From NCBI RefSeq assembly GCF_016679925.1, contig NZ_JAEQBW010000001.1:496001-560000 (forward strand): 64,000 nt of DNA, read 5' to 3'. Below the pieces are notes generated by a model that was given only the letters and a program-made list of their open reading frames with translations, was not told the origin of the DNA and ran no database searches. Shown here piece by piece: positions 42,801-51,029 of this stretch (position 1 is the first letter of the stretch; the number at the start of each line of letters is the position of its first letter). The translations under genes and the position numbers were made by a program. Origin of the DNA: Marivirga aurantiaca. Lineage in GTDB: Bacteria > Bacteroidota > Bacteroidia > Cytophagales > Cyclobacteriaceae.

Positions 42801-45524
42801 GAGACAGGCAGAGCAGGATTAAAACTATCATTACCAACTTGTCTTGCTGTGATTTGAACGACACCTGGATTTTTGAGCGTAAGGACATCACCAGAAATGG
42901 ATGCAATAGAATTGTTAGAAATCTCATACGTTACTGGCAATGTAGACGAAGCTACTGCACCTAACTTGAAAGGTGCATCAAGAAGAGTTTTTGGAGTTAA
43001 GTTTGAAAATTCTATGGTCTGATCCGTTTTTAAAGAAGGCAAAAAATCGCCCTGGTAAATGGATTGGCCTGTAAAGCTAGTAACGTTAGTGCCAACAATT
43101 ATTTTTTTGTTTTTGGAAATGTACAATGTATTAATTTTGCTAGCATCGCCTATTTGCCCAAGTTTTTCCCAACAACCACCGCCATCAACTGTACGGAATA
43201 ATGACCCGCTTCCCCGGCTCGCAGCAAAACCATTTTGGTTATCAATGAAAGTTATTTGAGACGGTGCCAAACTTGCTACCCTGTAATCCAAGCCACTCTC
43301 TATATTTAGTTGAGAATCTAAATTCCAGGACCTACCTCCATCCAAGGTTTTCCAAATGTATGCCCCACCTGTCGCATATCCCGTAGTATCATCAATAAAT
43401 GAAAAGTCATTAATTAATTGTGAAGACGTAATATCATCGGTATAAACTGCATTTTGCCAGGATATCCCATCATCGCTATACAAAAAAATTACATTATAAT
43501 TGCTGTATCCGGTGGCTACACATCGGCCGGATGGAAAGCATTTGATTTTACTTATCTGTCCTCGCTGGCTATACACCTCTCTCCATGTTTTGCCGTCTAC
43601 CGTCCGTAAAATTGAACCAAATTCTCCGGTGGGAGAAAAAGATGCGATATATCCAACATCAGTGCTTAAAAATTCAATATCATGAACTCTTCCACCAGCG
43701 AGTTTTTCAGCAGTTTTACCGCCATCTGTAGTCTTATACAGGTAAACGGATCCAAAGTAACCTACGTCATTAGAAAGGAACTCCACATCTCCATAGGGTC
43801 CGGTGCTAAATGTTGCCATGTGAAAAGTTTTTGACCAATTAGTTCCACCATCTGTTGTTTTGTAGAGGTCCTGCTGTCCCAAGGCATATCCTATATTTTC
43901 ATCTACCATTTGAATCCCCACGATCCATCCGGAGGAGTCTATATTCATTTTTTTAAAATCCAAGCCAGGCACCGGAGGATTTCGATATATCACAACAGTG
44001 TCTCTTGAAACACATGATTCATAAGAGGCAGTAAAGACATACTCCATTGTTGTTAGATTTGATGCTACTGGAGTAAGGATATTTGGATTACTAAGTCCCG
44101 TACTGGGTGTCCAGCTAAAATCTCTGGCCGATGCACCAGCTGTTGCAGTAAGTTGAATGGGCTCATTGGAGCAAGCATAAACATCGGGCCCTGCATCAGC
44201 TTGCACCTCTATTATACGAATACCAAATGATTTAGTGAGTGTGTCTGAGGCCAGCCCGTTACTGCACACCAATGATATGGTTGAAGAAGTATTATTTGTA
44301 AAACTTACAGAATCCTGTGCATTCGTGCTTACGGGTTGATCCTCTATCAGCCATTGATAACTATAGTTATCGCGCGTATTGGTCGCTGTAAAAATCAAAG
44401 ATGAAGCATTACAATACTGTTTTTGTTCAAAATTAAAACTGACAATAGGAACGGCCGCACCGCCAAAGTTATTCGTTTTGAATGCATCTCCGTACTTGCT
44501 TAGTGCTAAACCTTTGCCATCAGGATTGATAACAAGGGTGTTTATAGTTGTTCCTTGGGTCTCTTTAAAAATTTCCCAGCTGACACCACCATCCGTTGAA
44601 ATATAAACCCCATTATCTGTTCCAACATAAATTTTTTGCTGGTCCAAAACAAACATCGTATTAATCTGGCTATAGGGGAATTCAATGTGAGTCCAATTAT
44701 CACCACCATCTGAAGATTTACTAATCTTAGTAGTGGATGCTGCCATGAGCGTTTTATCATCGGTAACTTTGAGATCTACAAACTCACCGTCAAAGGCATA
44801 CAACTTTAATCCAGTGTATGACTGCCCATCAAAGCCACTAAGATGCTTGGAAGAAAATGTGTAACCTTCATTAACATCCACCATCGCTAACCCTCGTAAG
44901 TTCTGATCATATAGTGGGTAGAGATTTGTCCATGTATCACCTCCATCGGTGGTTTTTATCATTATATTATTTCTGCCAACTGCATAGCCATTCAGCTTGT
45001 CCACAAATTCCACATCATTTATCTCACGCAACACAGTACCATTATTGTTTATATAGGTTGTTGTCCATGTCTCGCCTCCGTTAGAGGTTTTCATTGTAAT
45101 AGCTGAATTCCCGCCAATACCTCCAACTCCAATTCCTTCCTTTGAGTTAAAAAAGTTTATATCATTCAAAGTAACGGTCCCATCAAGGTTATGCTTGGTC
45201 CAAGTATTTCCTGCGTCAAATGTTCCATATAAGCCACTACCTCCTGAAACGTAGAATGTGTCTACCGACACATGTACCGATTGATAAATGACAGTCTCAT
45301 CAAAAAGCTGAAATTCTTCCCATTGGGCTACTACAATTTGAGGTAACAATAGGATTAATGATAAAAGGATTAATCGATAGTGATTTTGCATATATGAAAC
45401 CGTTGACTTAATTATCAAAAATAATGATCTTCATATGTATTAACCTAATGCTTTACTCTTTATTTATGTCTATTAATAATTTAAGCAACTGAAGTCTTTC
45501 AAAATATACATAATTTGTTATAGG

Positions 45525-45640
45525 AGCTCTAGCGGGATGAAGGCGAAACTTCAGGGGATTCGAAAATTTGATAGGGAGTGAAAGAGTGGCTATATTATGA
45601 TTGACGAACTGCTGTAGGCTTATGGCTCACGGCCGTCTCG
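45525..45640 (+). repeat. Three-copy structured repeat, copy 3 (5' truncated)
   Basis: Starts at GAGCTCTAGCGGGATGAAGG and continues GAAACTTCAGGGGATTCGAA, GAGTGGCTATATTATGATTG, ACTGCTGTAGGCTTATGGCT and CACGGCCGTCTCG. It is almost identical to the 3' two thirds of copy 2 and in the same orientation. With copy 2 it flanks the broken adhesin gene. Confidence 0.65.
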
Positions 45641-45684
45641 ATTATATGGATTTTAGAATTGTTTTATCAACAATCCTGCATCTA

Positions 45685-46335
45685 TTAATTCTTGATTTTC
45701 AAAAACGGATAATGTTCTTCCAGCTTATTCAAGGATTCCTTAGTGGCTCTAATTAGATATTGTTCTTGTCCAGCGATTTCCCTAAAAGACCAGGCTGTCA
45801 AAAAAATTAATGCTTCGGATTCTTCTTTTTTAAATTGAGATTGAGTGTTAAATAATTCTGAACCAATTTTCTGAATCGTTAATTCAACCCCACTTTTTTG
45901 TAGCCTATATAGTTTTCCCAGATTACTTGCCAACTCATAATCCAAAGTTATATATGCTTCAGACCTCTGTAACATCTCCCAGGAATCTCGATTTAAATGA
46001 GGCATGCCAAGACTATTTGAGCGCCTTGTAAAAATTTTCGAAAGGTGATCTTTCGGTTTTAAACTGTTGGCTACAATTAATTTTTTTTCGATACTATCTG
46101 TATAAGAGAACAAACGATCACGGATTTCTTTGTGAAATTTTTCTGCTTTATCAAGCTGGATTAGGTTTTCTTGAAGTTCCTTGTAAAGTGATTCAACTGC
46201 CTTTTTTTCTATTTTTTCTATTTCTTTTGCTTCACGATAATTGGTTAACCAAACAGCGAAGTAAACACTACTAAAAATAAAAATAAACTGGATGAAGTTA
46301 TTTAATATAACGTCAGAAATTTTTAACTTCTTCAT
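45685..46335 (-). CDS. Uncharacterised membrane-anchored coiled-coil protein (DUF6090-like)
   Basis: A 216-residue protein with a short cytoplasmic start, one membrane span (about 12-31, FIQFIFIFSSVYFAVWLTNY) and a long charged helical region (about 35-100, KEIEKIEKKAVESLYKEL) with heptad-like spacing. The plan resembles small Bacteroidota proteins of the DUF6090 kind; I am not certain of the family. Monocistronic; an inverted repeat CTTCGCTA/TAGCGAAG lies upstream at 46401-46430. Confidence 0.6.
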   Translation of the reverse strand: MKKLKISDVILNNFIQFIFIFSSVYFAVWLTNYREAKEIEKIEKKAVESLYKELQENLIQLDKAEKFHKEIRDRLFSYTDSIEKKLIVANSLKPKDHLSKIFTRRSNSLGMPHLNRDSWEMLQRSEAYITLDYELASNLGKLYRLQKSGVELTIQKIGSELFNTQSQFKKEESEALIFLTAWSFREIAGQEQYLIRATKESLNKLEEHYPFLKIKN

Positions 46336-46656
46336 GTTCTTTGATTCTTGGTATTCGAACTCAATTCTATATAGCGCGAAGCTAAAATGCGTTTGCTACA
46401 CTTCGCTAATGAAATACTAAAGTAGCGAAGCCAAACCATAACCACAATTATTGGAAGAAAAAAGAAGAGATAGATGCTGAATGCTTGTACTAAATCTAAA
46501 TGAAATCGTCAGTTTGGCTTTGTGGCGATTCTCTGCACTTTCCTGCAGTTTCAGTAACTGGCTGTCGAAATCATTTTTCAACTGGCCAATAATGGTGATG
46601 CCTTTCCATGCTGATGTGTTTGCGTCCAAAAGTCAATCCCAGGTTTTTGCAGGAGG

Positions 46657-46849
46657 GAAGATTGGCCTTGTAATAGCGCAGATAGACCTTGCAGCGGTGC
46701 AGACTGACCTTGCAGCACTGCAGGTATAGCTTGCAGTCAATGTCGTTTAATTAAGCTTTAAACTAAAACCTCAACCTTCCATCCTTCTCCAAAGGAGAAG
46801 GAAGTTTGTCTTAACTAAACGACATTGAGCTTGCAGTAGCGCAGAGGGT
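46657..46849 (-). repeat. 21-bp tandem repeats (LxxCKxx heptads on the - strand), split by a MITE
   Basis: Units CCTTGTAATAGCGCAGATAG, CCTTGCAGCGGTGCAGACTG, CCTTGCAGCACTGCAGGTAT and, after the MITE, GCTTGCAGTAGCGCAGAGGG recur every 21 bases. On the (-) strand they read LRYCKL, LQCCKVS, LHRCKVY, LRYYKAN, LPSCKNL, then GLTFGRKHISMERHHHYW before a stop. This looks like the remnant of a small Cys/Lys heptad-repeat protein. No intact frame remains. Besides these and the MITE, the 850-base gap 46336-47185 shows only short, unconvincing frames. Confidence 0.5.
46738..46827 (+). mobile_element. 90-bp palindromic MITE with 10-bp target duplication, copy 1
   Basis: Ends CAATGTCGTTTAATTAAG and CTTAACTAAACGACATTG are imperfect inverted repeats, and the middle holds CCTTCTCCAAAGGAGAAGG. 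The ten bases AGCTTGCAGT lie directly on both sides (46728-46737 and 46828-46837), the mark of a target-site duplication. A second copy lies at 53628-53718 in the opposite orientation. It encodes nothing. Confidence 0.8.
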
Positions 46850-47185
46850 TGTTGTTTTTTCAGAAGATTAATGGACCGGACCAGGGTTTCACAACTGCAA
46901 GATGCCCTTGGGTGTCAGCGGAAATTGCTTTTTTGACACTTTCCCTCATTTTAGTGCAAGAAGTACTACCTACATATAGGTATTTTGCTGTGCTTTTCGA
47001 TGAATATTTAGGGTTTGATACAGGAATCACTTATGTTCAACACTTTGAATACAGTAACCGGCATAAAGCTGTGTATAAATGTTTGTAAGCGTTTTCACTC
47101 GTTTGCTGTCGGTTAATTAAAAATCCATTGCGGATAAAACACACTATGGTTTTTTTATTCGGATGTTAGCGAAAATACTCAGCCA

Positions 47186-48073
47186 ATGAAAAAAATTCTT
47201 CCAATCCTGTTTCTATTTTTCACCTTCTGTTCCGACAAACAAACTGATACAACTCAAGAAGAATGGATTGAGATGAGTAAAAAGTTTAGTGGCTTTATTG
47301 ATAAGGACGAATTTGATAGTGCGCTTAGTATAGCGAATAATCGTATGCGAATTGCAGAATCAAGTTCAAATGACCTTTGGAAAGCTGATGCAAACAATGA
47401 TTTAGGTCTAATTCTAATGTATTTCGGCCAGCTTGAAAAATCAGAAAAGTATTACATAAAATCCATTGATTACCATGAAGACGCAGGCACGCTGTACGGG
47501 TTGTCATTAGTGCAAAGGAGATTAGGCAAATACGATGAGGCCTATTTAAATGCAACTAAAAGTTATGAACTTTATAGGAGTGATTCAACAACAAAACAAG
47601 AAGACTTAAATTTCTCAAAACTTTCATTGGCATCTATATTGAACGGTCAACAAAAATTTGAGGAGTCTGCAAAACTTGTTAATGAGGTTATTTTATTTGC
47701 CCAACATGAAACTGATTCAACTTTGCTCATGGAGTCAATGGATATGTTAGGTAGTATCTGTGTCTATTCTGGGCAACCAGAAAAAGCTCACCCTCTTTAC
47801 AAGAAATTAATAAAGTATTACGAATCGCAAGACCTTCCTATCAAAACTGCAGAAAGCTATAATGACTTAGGGACGGTATTCCATCAACAAAATGAATACG
47901 ATAGTGCAATTGCCTACTATCGAAAATCAATGGAACTAAAACTTCAACGCACACAGGATTCTTCTATTATCCTTGTCAATTTAGCTAACATTGCCAATGC
48001 ATACGGTCGTCTTAACGAACCAGACAAAGAAAAAGAACTCAGAAGCTTAATAGATAGAATTAAAAGACAATAA
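47186..48073 (+). CDS. TPR-repeat lipoprotein
   Basis: A 295-residue protein with a lipoprotein signal (lipobox FFTFC, Cys15). Four to six tetratricopeptide units follow: NDLGLILMYFGQLEKSEKYY, SLVQRRLGKYDEAYLNATKS, DMLGSICVYSGQPEKAHPLY and YNDLGTVFHQQNEYDSAIAY. TPR lipoproteins act as protein scaffolds in the periplasm or at the outer membrane; no partner can be named. The gene lies between GTTAGCG (47165-47171) and a CGCTAAC...AGCGTTA element (48078-48206), an arrangement reminiscent of a gene cassette. Confidence 0.8.
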   Translation: MKKILPILFLFFTFCSDKQTDTTQEEWIEMSKKFSGFIDKDEFDSALSIANNRMRIAESSSNDLWKADANNDLGLILMYFGQLEKSEKYYIKSIDYHEDAGTLYGLSLVQRRLGKYDEAYLNATKSYELYRSDSTTKQEDLNFSKLSLASILNGQQKFEESAKLVNEVILFAQHETDSTLLMESMDMLGSICVYSGQPEKAHPLYKKLIKYYESQDLPIKTAESYNDLGTVFHQQNEYDSAIAYYRKSMELKLQRTQDSSIILVNLANIANAYGRLNEPDKEKELRSLIDRIKRQ

Positions 48074-48077
48074 AATT

Positions 48078-48206
48078 CGCTAACACTACATATAGCTTAT
48101 GGCGGGGGAAGCAGTAAGGGAAAATTTTGTACATTTAATTAACTTTGGCGCGGACAGAGAAGACAGCCCTTTGAAAACCGCCACAAAGCCATATGCTTAG
48201 CGTTAC
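48078..48206 (+). repeat. attC-like imperfect inverted repeat downstream of the TPR gene
   Basis: CGCTAACACTACATATAGCT followed by TATGGCGGG faces CCGCCACAAAGCCATATGCT followed by TAGCGTTA; the two arms pair imperfectly over about 28 bases around a 70-base centre. The simple CGCTAAC/GCGTTA ends and unpaired positions recall integron attC sites, but similar elements are common between genes in this phylum and no integrase is visible. It begins 5 bases after the TPR stop codon. Confidence 0.45.
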
Positions 48207-48291
48207 CTTCTATAAAGGTTAACCGTTAAAAATGACTACATATATAATCATACATACTATTGTTCTACTTTGCCTGATCCTTACCTCTCTT

Positions 48292-48768
48292 TCAATAGTT
48301 AATCCCTAACTTCTTGTAAATAAAATGCAGAAGCCAGGCAGGGCCAATTAACAGAAATTGTAAATCTTTGAGGAAAGAAGGTTTTTTGCCTTCTATTTTA
48401 TGGCCATAAAACTGGCCCACCCAAGCAAGGAAGAAAACGATTAAACCCACTGCCCATAAAGGAAGTAAATCCAGCTGAGTGACCCAACGGGCTACAGAAA
48501 GGCAGAGTACAGCAAAAAGAAAAAGCCCGATGGCCAATGGAACAGATAAAGTAAAATAGTAAATTAAAGCAAAGATTAATACAACCACTGCCCAGTTATT
48601 CAAATAACCATCCCCAAAGGCATAAGTCAGTGCATCGTTTGGAATGGAATATAATAATGCCACCACGCTCCAGAAAATAAGTGGTACACAAATCCAGTGA
48701 ACTTTCTTGTTAAAAGCATTTTTATGGCTTTCACCATATTCATCCAATAATGCATCTATCTTTCTCAT
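48292..48768 (-). CDS. Mpo1-like (DUF962) membrane protein
   Basis: A 158-residue protein with the DUF962 signature GESHKNAFNKKVHWICVPLI and later WVGQFYGHKIEGKKPSFLKD; four hydrophobic spans lie between. Yeast Mpo1 is an Fe2+-dependent dioxygenase for 2-hydroxy fatty acids, and the conserved His residues (His15, His23 and His in GHKIEG) match the proposed metal ligands. A similar alpha-oxidation role in this bacterium is inference. Monocistronic, length normal. Confidence 0.85.
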   Translation of the reverse strand: MRKIDALLDEYGESHKNAFNKKVHWICVPLIFWSVVALLYSIPNDALTYAFGDGYLNNWAVVVLIFALIYYFTLSVPLAIGLFLFAVLCLSVARWVTQLDLLPLWAVGLIVFFLAWVGQFYGHKIEGKKPSFLKDLQFLLIGPAWLLHFIYKKLGINY

Positions 48769-48860
48769 GTTACTAAAATATAGCTTTTCAATGGATTAGA
48801 CAATTTAATGTGAGATGTTTTTTTGATGTATAAGTACAAAATAAGTGCAATAGGCTTATT

Positions 48861-49129
48861 AACCTGAGTTCGATTTTAAATATGAGTAAGAATTGCTGTA
48901 AGTCGTTCCCGCTAGGGCGGGACTGGCTATTTCGGTCCCGATGCATCGGGATTACATTTTTCATAAAAAAGAAAATTAGCTTGTGCCGCCACAGCGGTAT
49001 CCGTAATCTCATTGTGTTTAGTATGAGATACCGCATAAATGTAAGACTTTTTGAAAAAGTAAGTCTTAATTTTGCGGCATAGCCTGCCCCGTATACGGGG
49101 ACGCTATCATTAATAGTCGAACTCAGGTT
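48861..49129 (+). mobile_element. 269-bp MITE-like element with 13-bp perfect terminal inverted repeats (copy C)
   Basis: Left end AACCTGAGTTCGA (48861-48873) and right end TCGAACTCAGGTT (49117-49129) are perfect inverted repeats, flanked by ATT on both sides as a possible 3-bp target duplication. Inside are two GC-rich palindromes (CCCGCTAGGGCGGG and GTCCCGATGCATCGGGA), a GCGGTATCCG...GAGATACCGC pair, AAGACTTTTTGAAAAAGTAA and a GCCTGCCCCG hairpin. No gene. Partial relatives lie at 311-385 and 5200-5342. It fills most of the 463-base gap. Confidence 0.75.
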
Positions 49130-49231
49130 ATTAAACTTCTATGATCCTTTTCCTAAAACTGAAAGCTCATTTGCTACAACCAAATAGCTCCTTTAAGTGT
49201 CTTAACAGCTGAACATCCTTATCTAATTAAA

Positions 49232-49642
49232 ATGAAAAGCATTATAACTGTATGTCTGGTTCTATTACTTATAACTTGTGTTTCCTGTCAAAATGATAAG
49301 GATAATTTTGAAATTGAAGAAGGAACTTATCAGGGAGTTTTTTATAGGTTTAATCCTGAGAGTAGCAATGAAACAGCAAATGTGACGCTTACTCTAAGTA
49401 ATAATGAATTTGAAGGAACTAGTGATGCCTGGCGTTATCCTTTGATTTGTGAGGGGAGTTATAAACTAACTGGAAGGGAAATTACATTTACCAATACTTG
49501 TGGCCCATGGACGGCAGACTTTGATTGGACATTAATTCTCAACAACAAATTTGAAGTGGAAAGAATAGGAGATAAGCTCATTTTAACTTTGAACTACAAC
49601 TATGGTCACTACGATAGGTACGAACTTGAAATCGCTCAATAA
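49232..49642 (+). CDS. Small uncharacterised lipoprotein
   Basis: A 136-residue protein with a lipoprotein signal ending in CVSC (Cys19-20 region). The mature domain is beta-rich (YQGVFYRFNPESSNETANVT, SYKLTGREITFTNTCG, LILTLNYNYGHYDRYEL), suggesting a lipocalin-like or jelly-roll fold, but no family is recognised. Monocistronic. A strong hairpin follows 31 bases after the stop. Confidence 0.7.
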   Translation: MKSIITVCLVLLLITCVSCQNDKDNFEIEEGTYQGVFYRFNPESSNETANVTLTLSNNEFEGTSDAWRYPLICEGSYKLTGREITFTNTCGPWTADFDWTLILNNKFEVERIGDKLILTLNYNYGHYDRYELEIAQ

Positions 49643-49673
49643 ATAGAGTAAAAGTACTCATCTATCCTCATCT

Positions 49674-49703
49674 ATCCGTAGAGTTCCGCAGGGCTCTACG
49701 GAT
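49674..49703 (+). terminator. Strong hairpin after the small lipoprotein gene
   Basis: A perfect 10-bp stem ATCCGTAGAG (49674-49683) with CTCTACGGAT (49694-49703) closes a 10-base loop. It lacks a long T run (TTCCCTATAATA follows), so termination is plausible but not certain. Confidence 0.5.
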
Positions 49704-49887
49704 TTCCCTATAATATAAGAGTCTTTTTGACTCGGGCTTTTGTGTGGTCTATCACAAAATAATTGTTCCTGTCCGTCCTTTAGACTCTTATTTTAAGAAC
49801 ACCATCACAAGAATAGAAACCTTTACATTTTTTAAGTTCACTTTATTCCAAAAAATCTATCACCAAAAAATTAGGACTATCTGTCTG

Positions 49888-49917
49888 TTGTATTTAATAA
49901 AATACTTCTTACATTTG
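49888..49917 (+). promoter_or_regulatory. Promoter of the his operon (Bacteroidota -33/-7 type)
   Basis: TTG at 49888-49890, 19 bases, then TACATTTG at 49910-49917, matching TTG-N19-TAnnTTTG. The expected transcription start is about 49922-49925, at or next to the ATG of the His-rich leader peptide, so that peptide would be read from an almost leaderless mRNA. Confidence 0.6.
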
Positions 49918-49924
49918 CCAACAC

Positions 49925-50014
49925 ATGAGGATTTCAACAAATCATATCATAAGCATAGCCATCGCTTCTCAAGTGATGCACAGCACTCATGTATTCCATC
50001 ATTCCTCTTTCTAA
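49925..50014 (+). CDS. His-rich leader peptide of the his operon (29 aa)
   Basis: A 29-codon frame, starting MRISTNHIIS and ending THVFHHSSF, holds five histidines (positions 7, 19, 22, 25, 26), three of them in the last eight codons. It ends 125 bases before hisG, and its stop codon lies inside a stable hairpin. Such density of His codons in a short frame directly before hisG is the hallmark of ribosome-mediated attenuation: scarce charged tRNA-His would stall the ribosome on the HxxHH segment. It is too short for routine gene finders. Confidence 0.75.
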   Translation: MRISTNHIISIAIASQVMHSTHVFHHSSF

Positions 50015-50092
50015 GAGGAACTATATATCATATCGCCCAAAGCAGATTGCTGCTATTTTATTAAGATTTTACTTAAAGAGGAAAACATTTCC
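50002..50092 (+). promoter_or_regulatory. his attenuator region with alternative hairpins
   Basis: TTCCTCTT (50002-50009) pairs perfectly with AAGAGGAA at 50013-50020 around the leader stop codon. An identical AAGAGGAA at 50076-50083 offers an alternative partner. Between them AGCAG/CTGCT (50041-50054) forms a short hairpin followed by ATTTTATT, a weak intrinsic terminator candidate. A ribosome stalled at the late His codons would cover or free the first strand and so choose between structures. Which hairpin terminates cannot be settled by eye. Confidence 0.55.
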
Positions 50093-50139
50093 TACGTAAT
50101 TATCTTATTCTACTATTCTTTCAAATCACACAAAATCAA

Positions 50140-51000
50140 ATGATAAATACATTGAAAATTGCTATACAAAAATCAGGTCGTTTAAGCGAAGATTCCCTTA
50201 AATTGATCAAAGAATGCGGTATAAAACTTAATAATGGAAAAGGCAAGCTCAAAGCTACTGCTGATAATTTCCCTCTGGAATTTCTTTTTTTAAGGGATGA
50301 TGATATTCCCGGTTATGTAGAAGATGGAGTGGCGGATTTGGGCATAGTGGGTGAAAATGTGTTGTTGGAAAAGGAAAACAGGGTTGACCTGGTGAAGAAA
50401 TTAGGTTTCTCCAAATGTCGCCTGTCCATTGGGGTTGACAGGAACTGGGATTATAAAGGCATTCATGAATTGGAAGGAAAAAGCATTGCCACTTCTTACC
50501 CCAAAATATTAGCCAAATATTTGGAAGAAAATAATGTCAATGCTGAAATTCACGAAATTAGTGGATCAGTGGAAATAGCCCCAAGTATCGGTTTAGCTGA
50601 AGCAGTATGCGATATAGTAAGTTCCGGGAGCACTTTATTGAGCAATGGTTTGAAAGAGACTGATGTGATTATGCGCTCTGAAGCAGTATTGATTGCGGCA
50701 AAATCCTTAAGTGAGGAGAAAAAACAAACGCTTAATAACCTCATTTTCAGGATTAATGCAGTACAGGAGGGAAAAAAGAATAAATACATTCTGTTAAATG
50801 CGCCTAATTCTGCTATCAATGAAATTATTTCAATTTTACCGGGCATGAAGAGTCCCACAATTTTACCACTGGCGATGGAAGGTTGGAGTTCTCTACACTC
50901 TGTCGTAAAAGAAGATGAATTCTGGGAAGTGATAGAGAAATTGAAAAAAGCAGGTGCCGAAAGTATATTGGTAGCACCTATAGAGAAAATGATCGTTTAA
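50140..51000 (+). CDS. hisG: ATP phosphoribosyltransferase (long form)
   Basis: A 286-residue protein that catalyses the first step of histidine synthesis, ATP plus PRPP to phosphoribosyl-ATP. IAIQKSGRLSEDSLKLIKEC opens the periplasmic-binding-like catalytic domain; the PRPP-binding loop reads DIVSSGSTLLSNGL. Residues about 210-286 form the ACT-like regulatory domain of long-form HisG (feedback by histidine), so no HisZ is needed. First gene of hisG-hisD-hisC, 29 bases before hisD, and controlled by the leader peptide upstream. Confidence 0.95.
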   Translation: MINTLKIAIQKSGRLSEDSLKLIKECGIKLNNGKGKLKATADNFPLEFLFLRDDDIPGYVEDGVADLGIVGENVLLEKENRVDLVKKLGFSKCRLSIGVDRNWDYKGIHELEGKSIATSYPKILAKYLEENNVNAEIHEISGSVEIAPSIGLAEAVCDIVSSGSTLLSNGLKETDVIMRSEAVLIAAKSLSEEKKQTLNNLIFRINAVQEGKKNKYILLNAPNSAINEIISILPGMKSPTILPLAMEGWSSLHSVVKEDEFWEVIEKLKKAGAESILVAPIEKMIV

Positions 51001-51029
51001 AAGATAAAGCTGCAAAATTCACATAGAAA

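Larger units (their letters stand above)
41187..45391 (-). pseudogene. T9SS type A surface protein with two beta-propellers, frame broken by an 83-bp duplication
   Basis: From ATG 45391: signal peptide (ending QIVVAQ), a BNR/YCF48-like propeller (about 30-320, TKTSNGGETWTT and KTTDGGDTWTN units), Ig/PKD-like modules (about 325-470), a second propeller (about 485-790, KTTDGGTNWSK) and a run of six Ig-like repeats, four of them near-identical 83-residue units (SLTITKAPQDISF to DDIYDEATPVS). The frame breaks at about 42358 and resumes downstream to a type A sorting domain (IIYPNPADRVIVIDL) ending at 41187. Removing one copy of the 83-bp duplication at 42275-42440 restores a single frame of about 1374 codons. 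It is therefore a recent or reversible disruption, or an assembly error. Confidence 0.8.

Noticed and set aside
46417-46729. Overlapping short frames on both strands around the 21-bp repeats
   Set aside because: Each consists of repeat sequence read in a different frame; none has a credible start or conserved domain.
46849-47088. 79-codon (+) frame
   Set aside because: No TTTG-type promoter or domain; composition and start do not look coding.
49744-50064. 106-codon (+) frame upstream of hisG
   Set aside because: It overlaps the his promoter, leader peptide and attenuator in another frame and has no family features; the leader peptide explains the region better.
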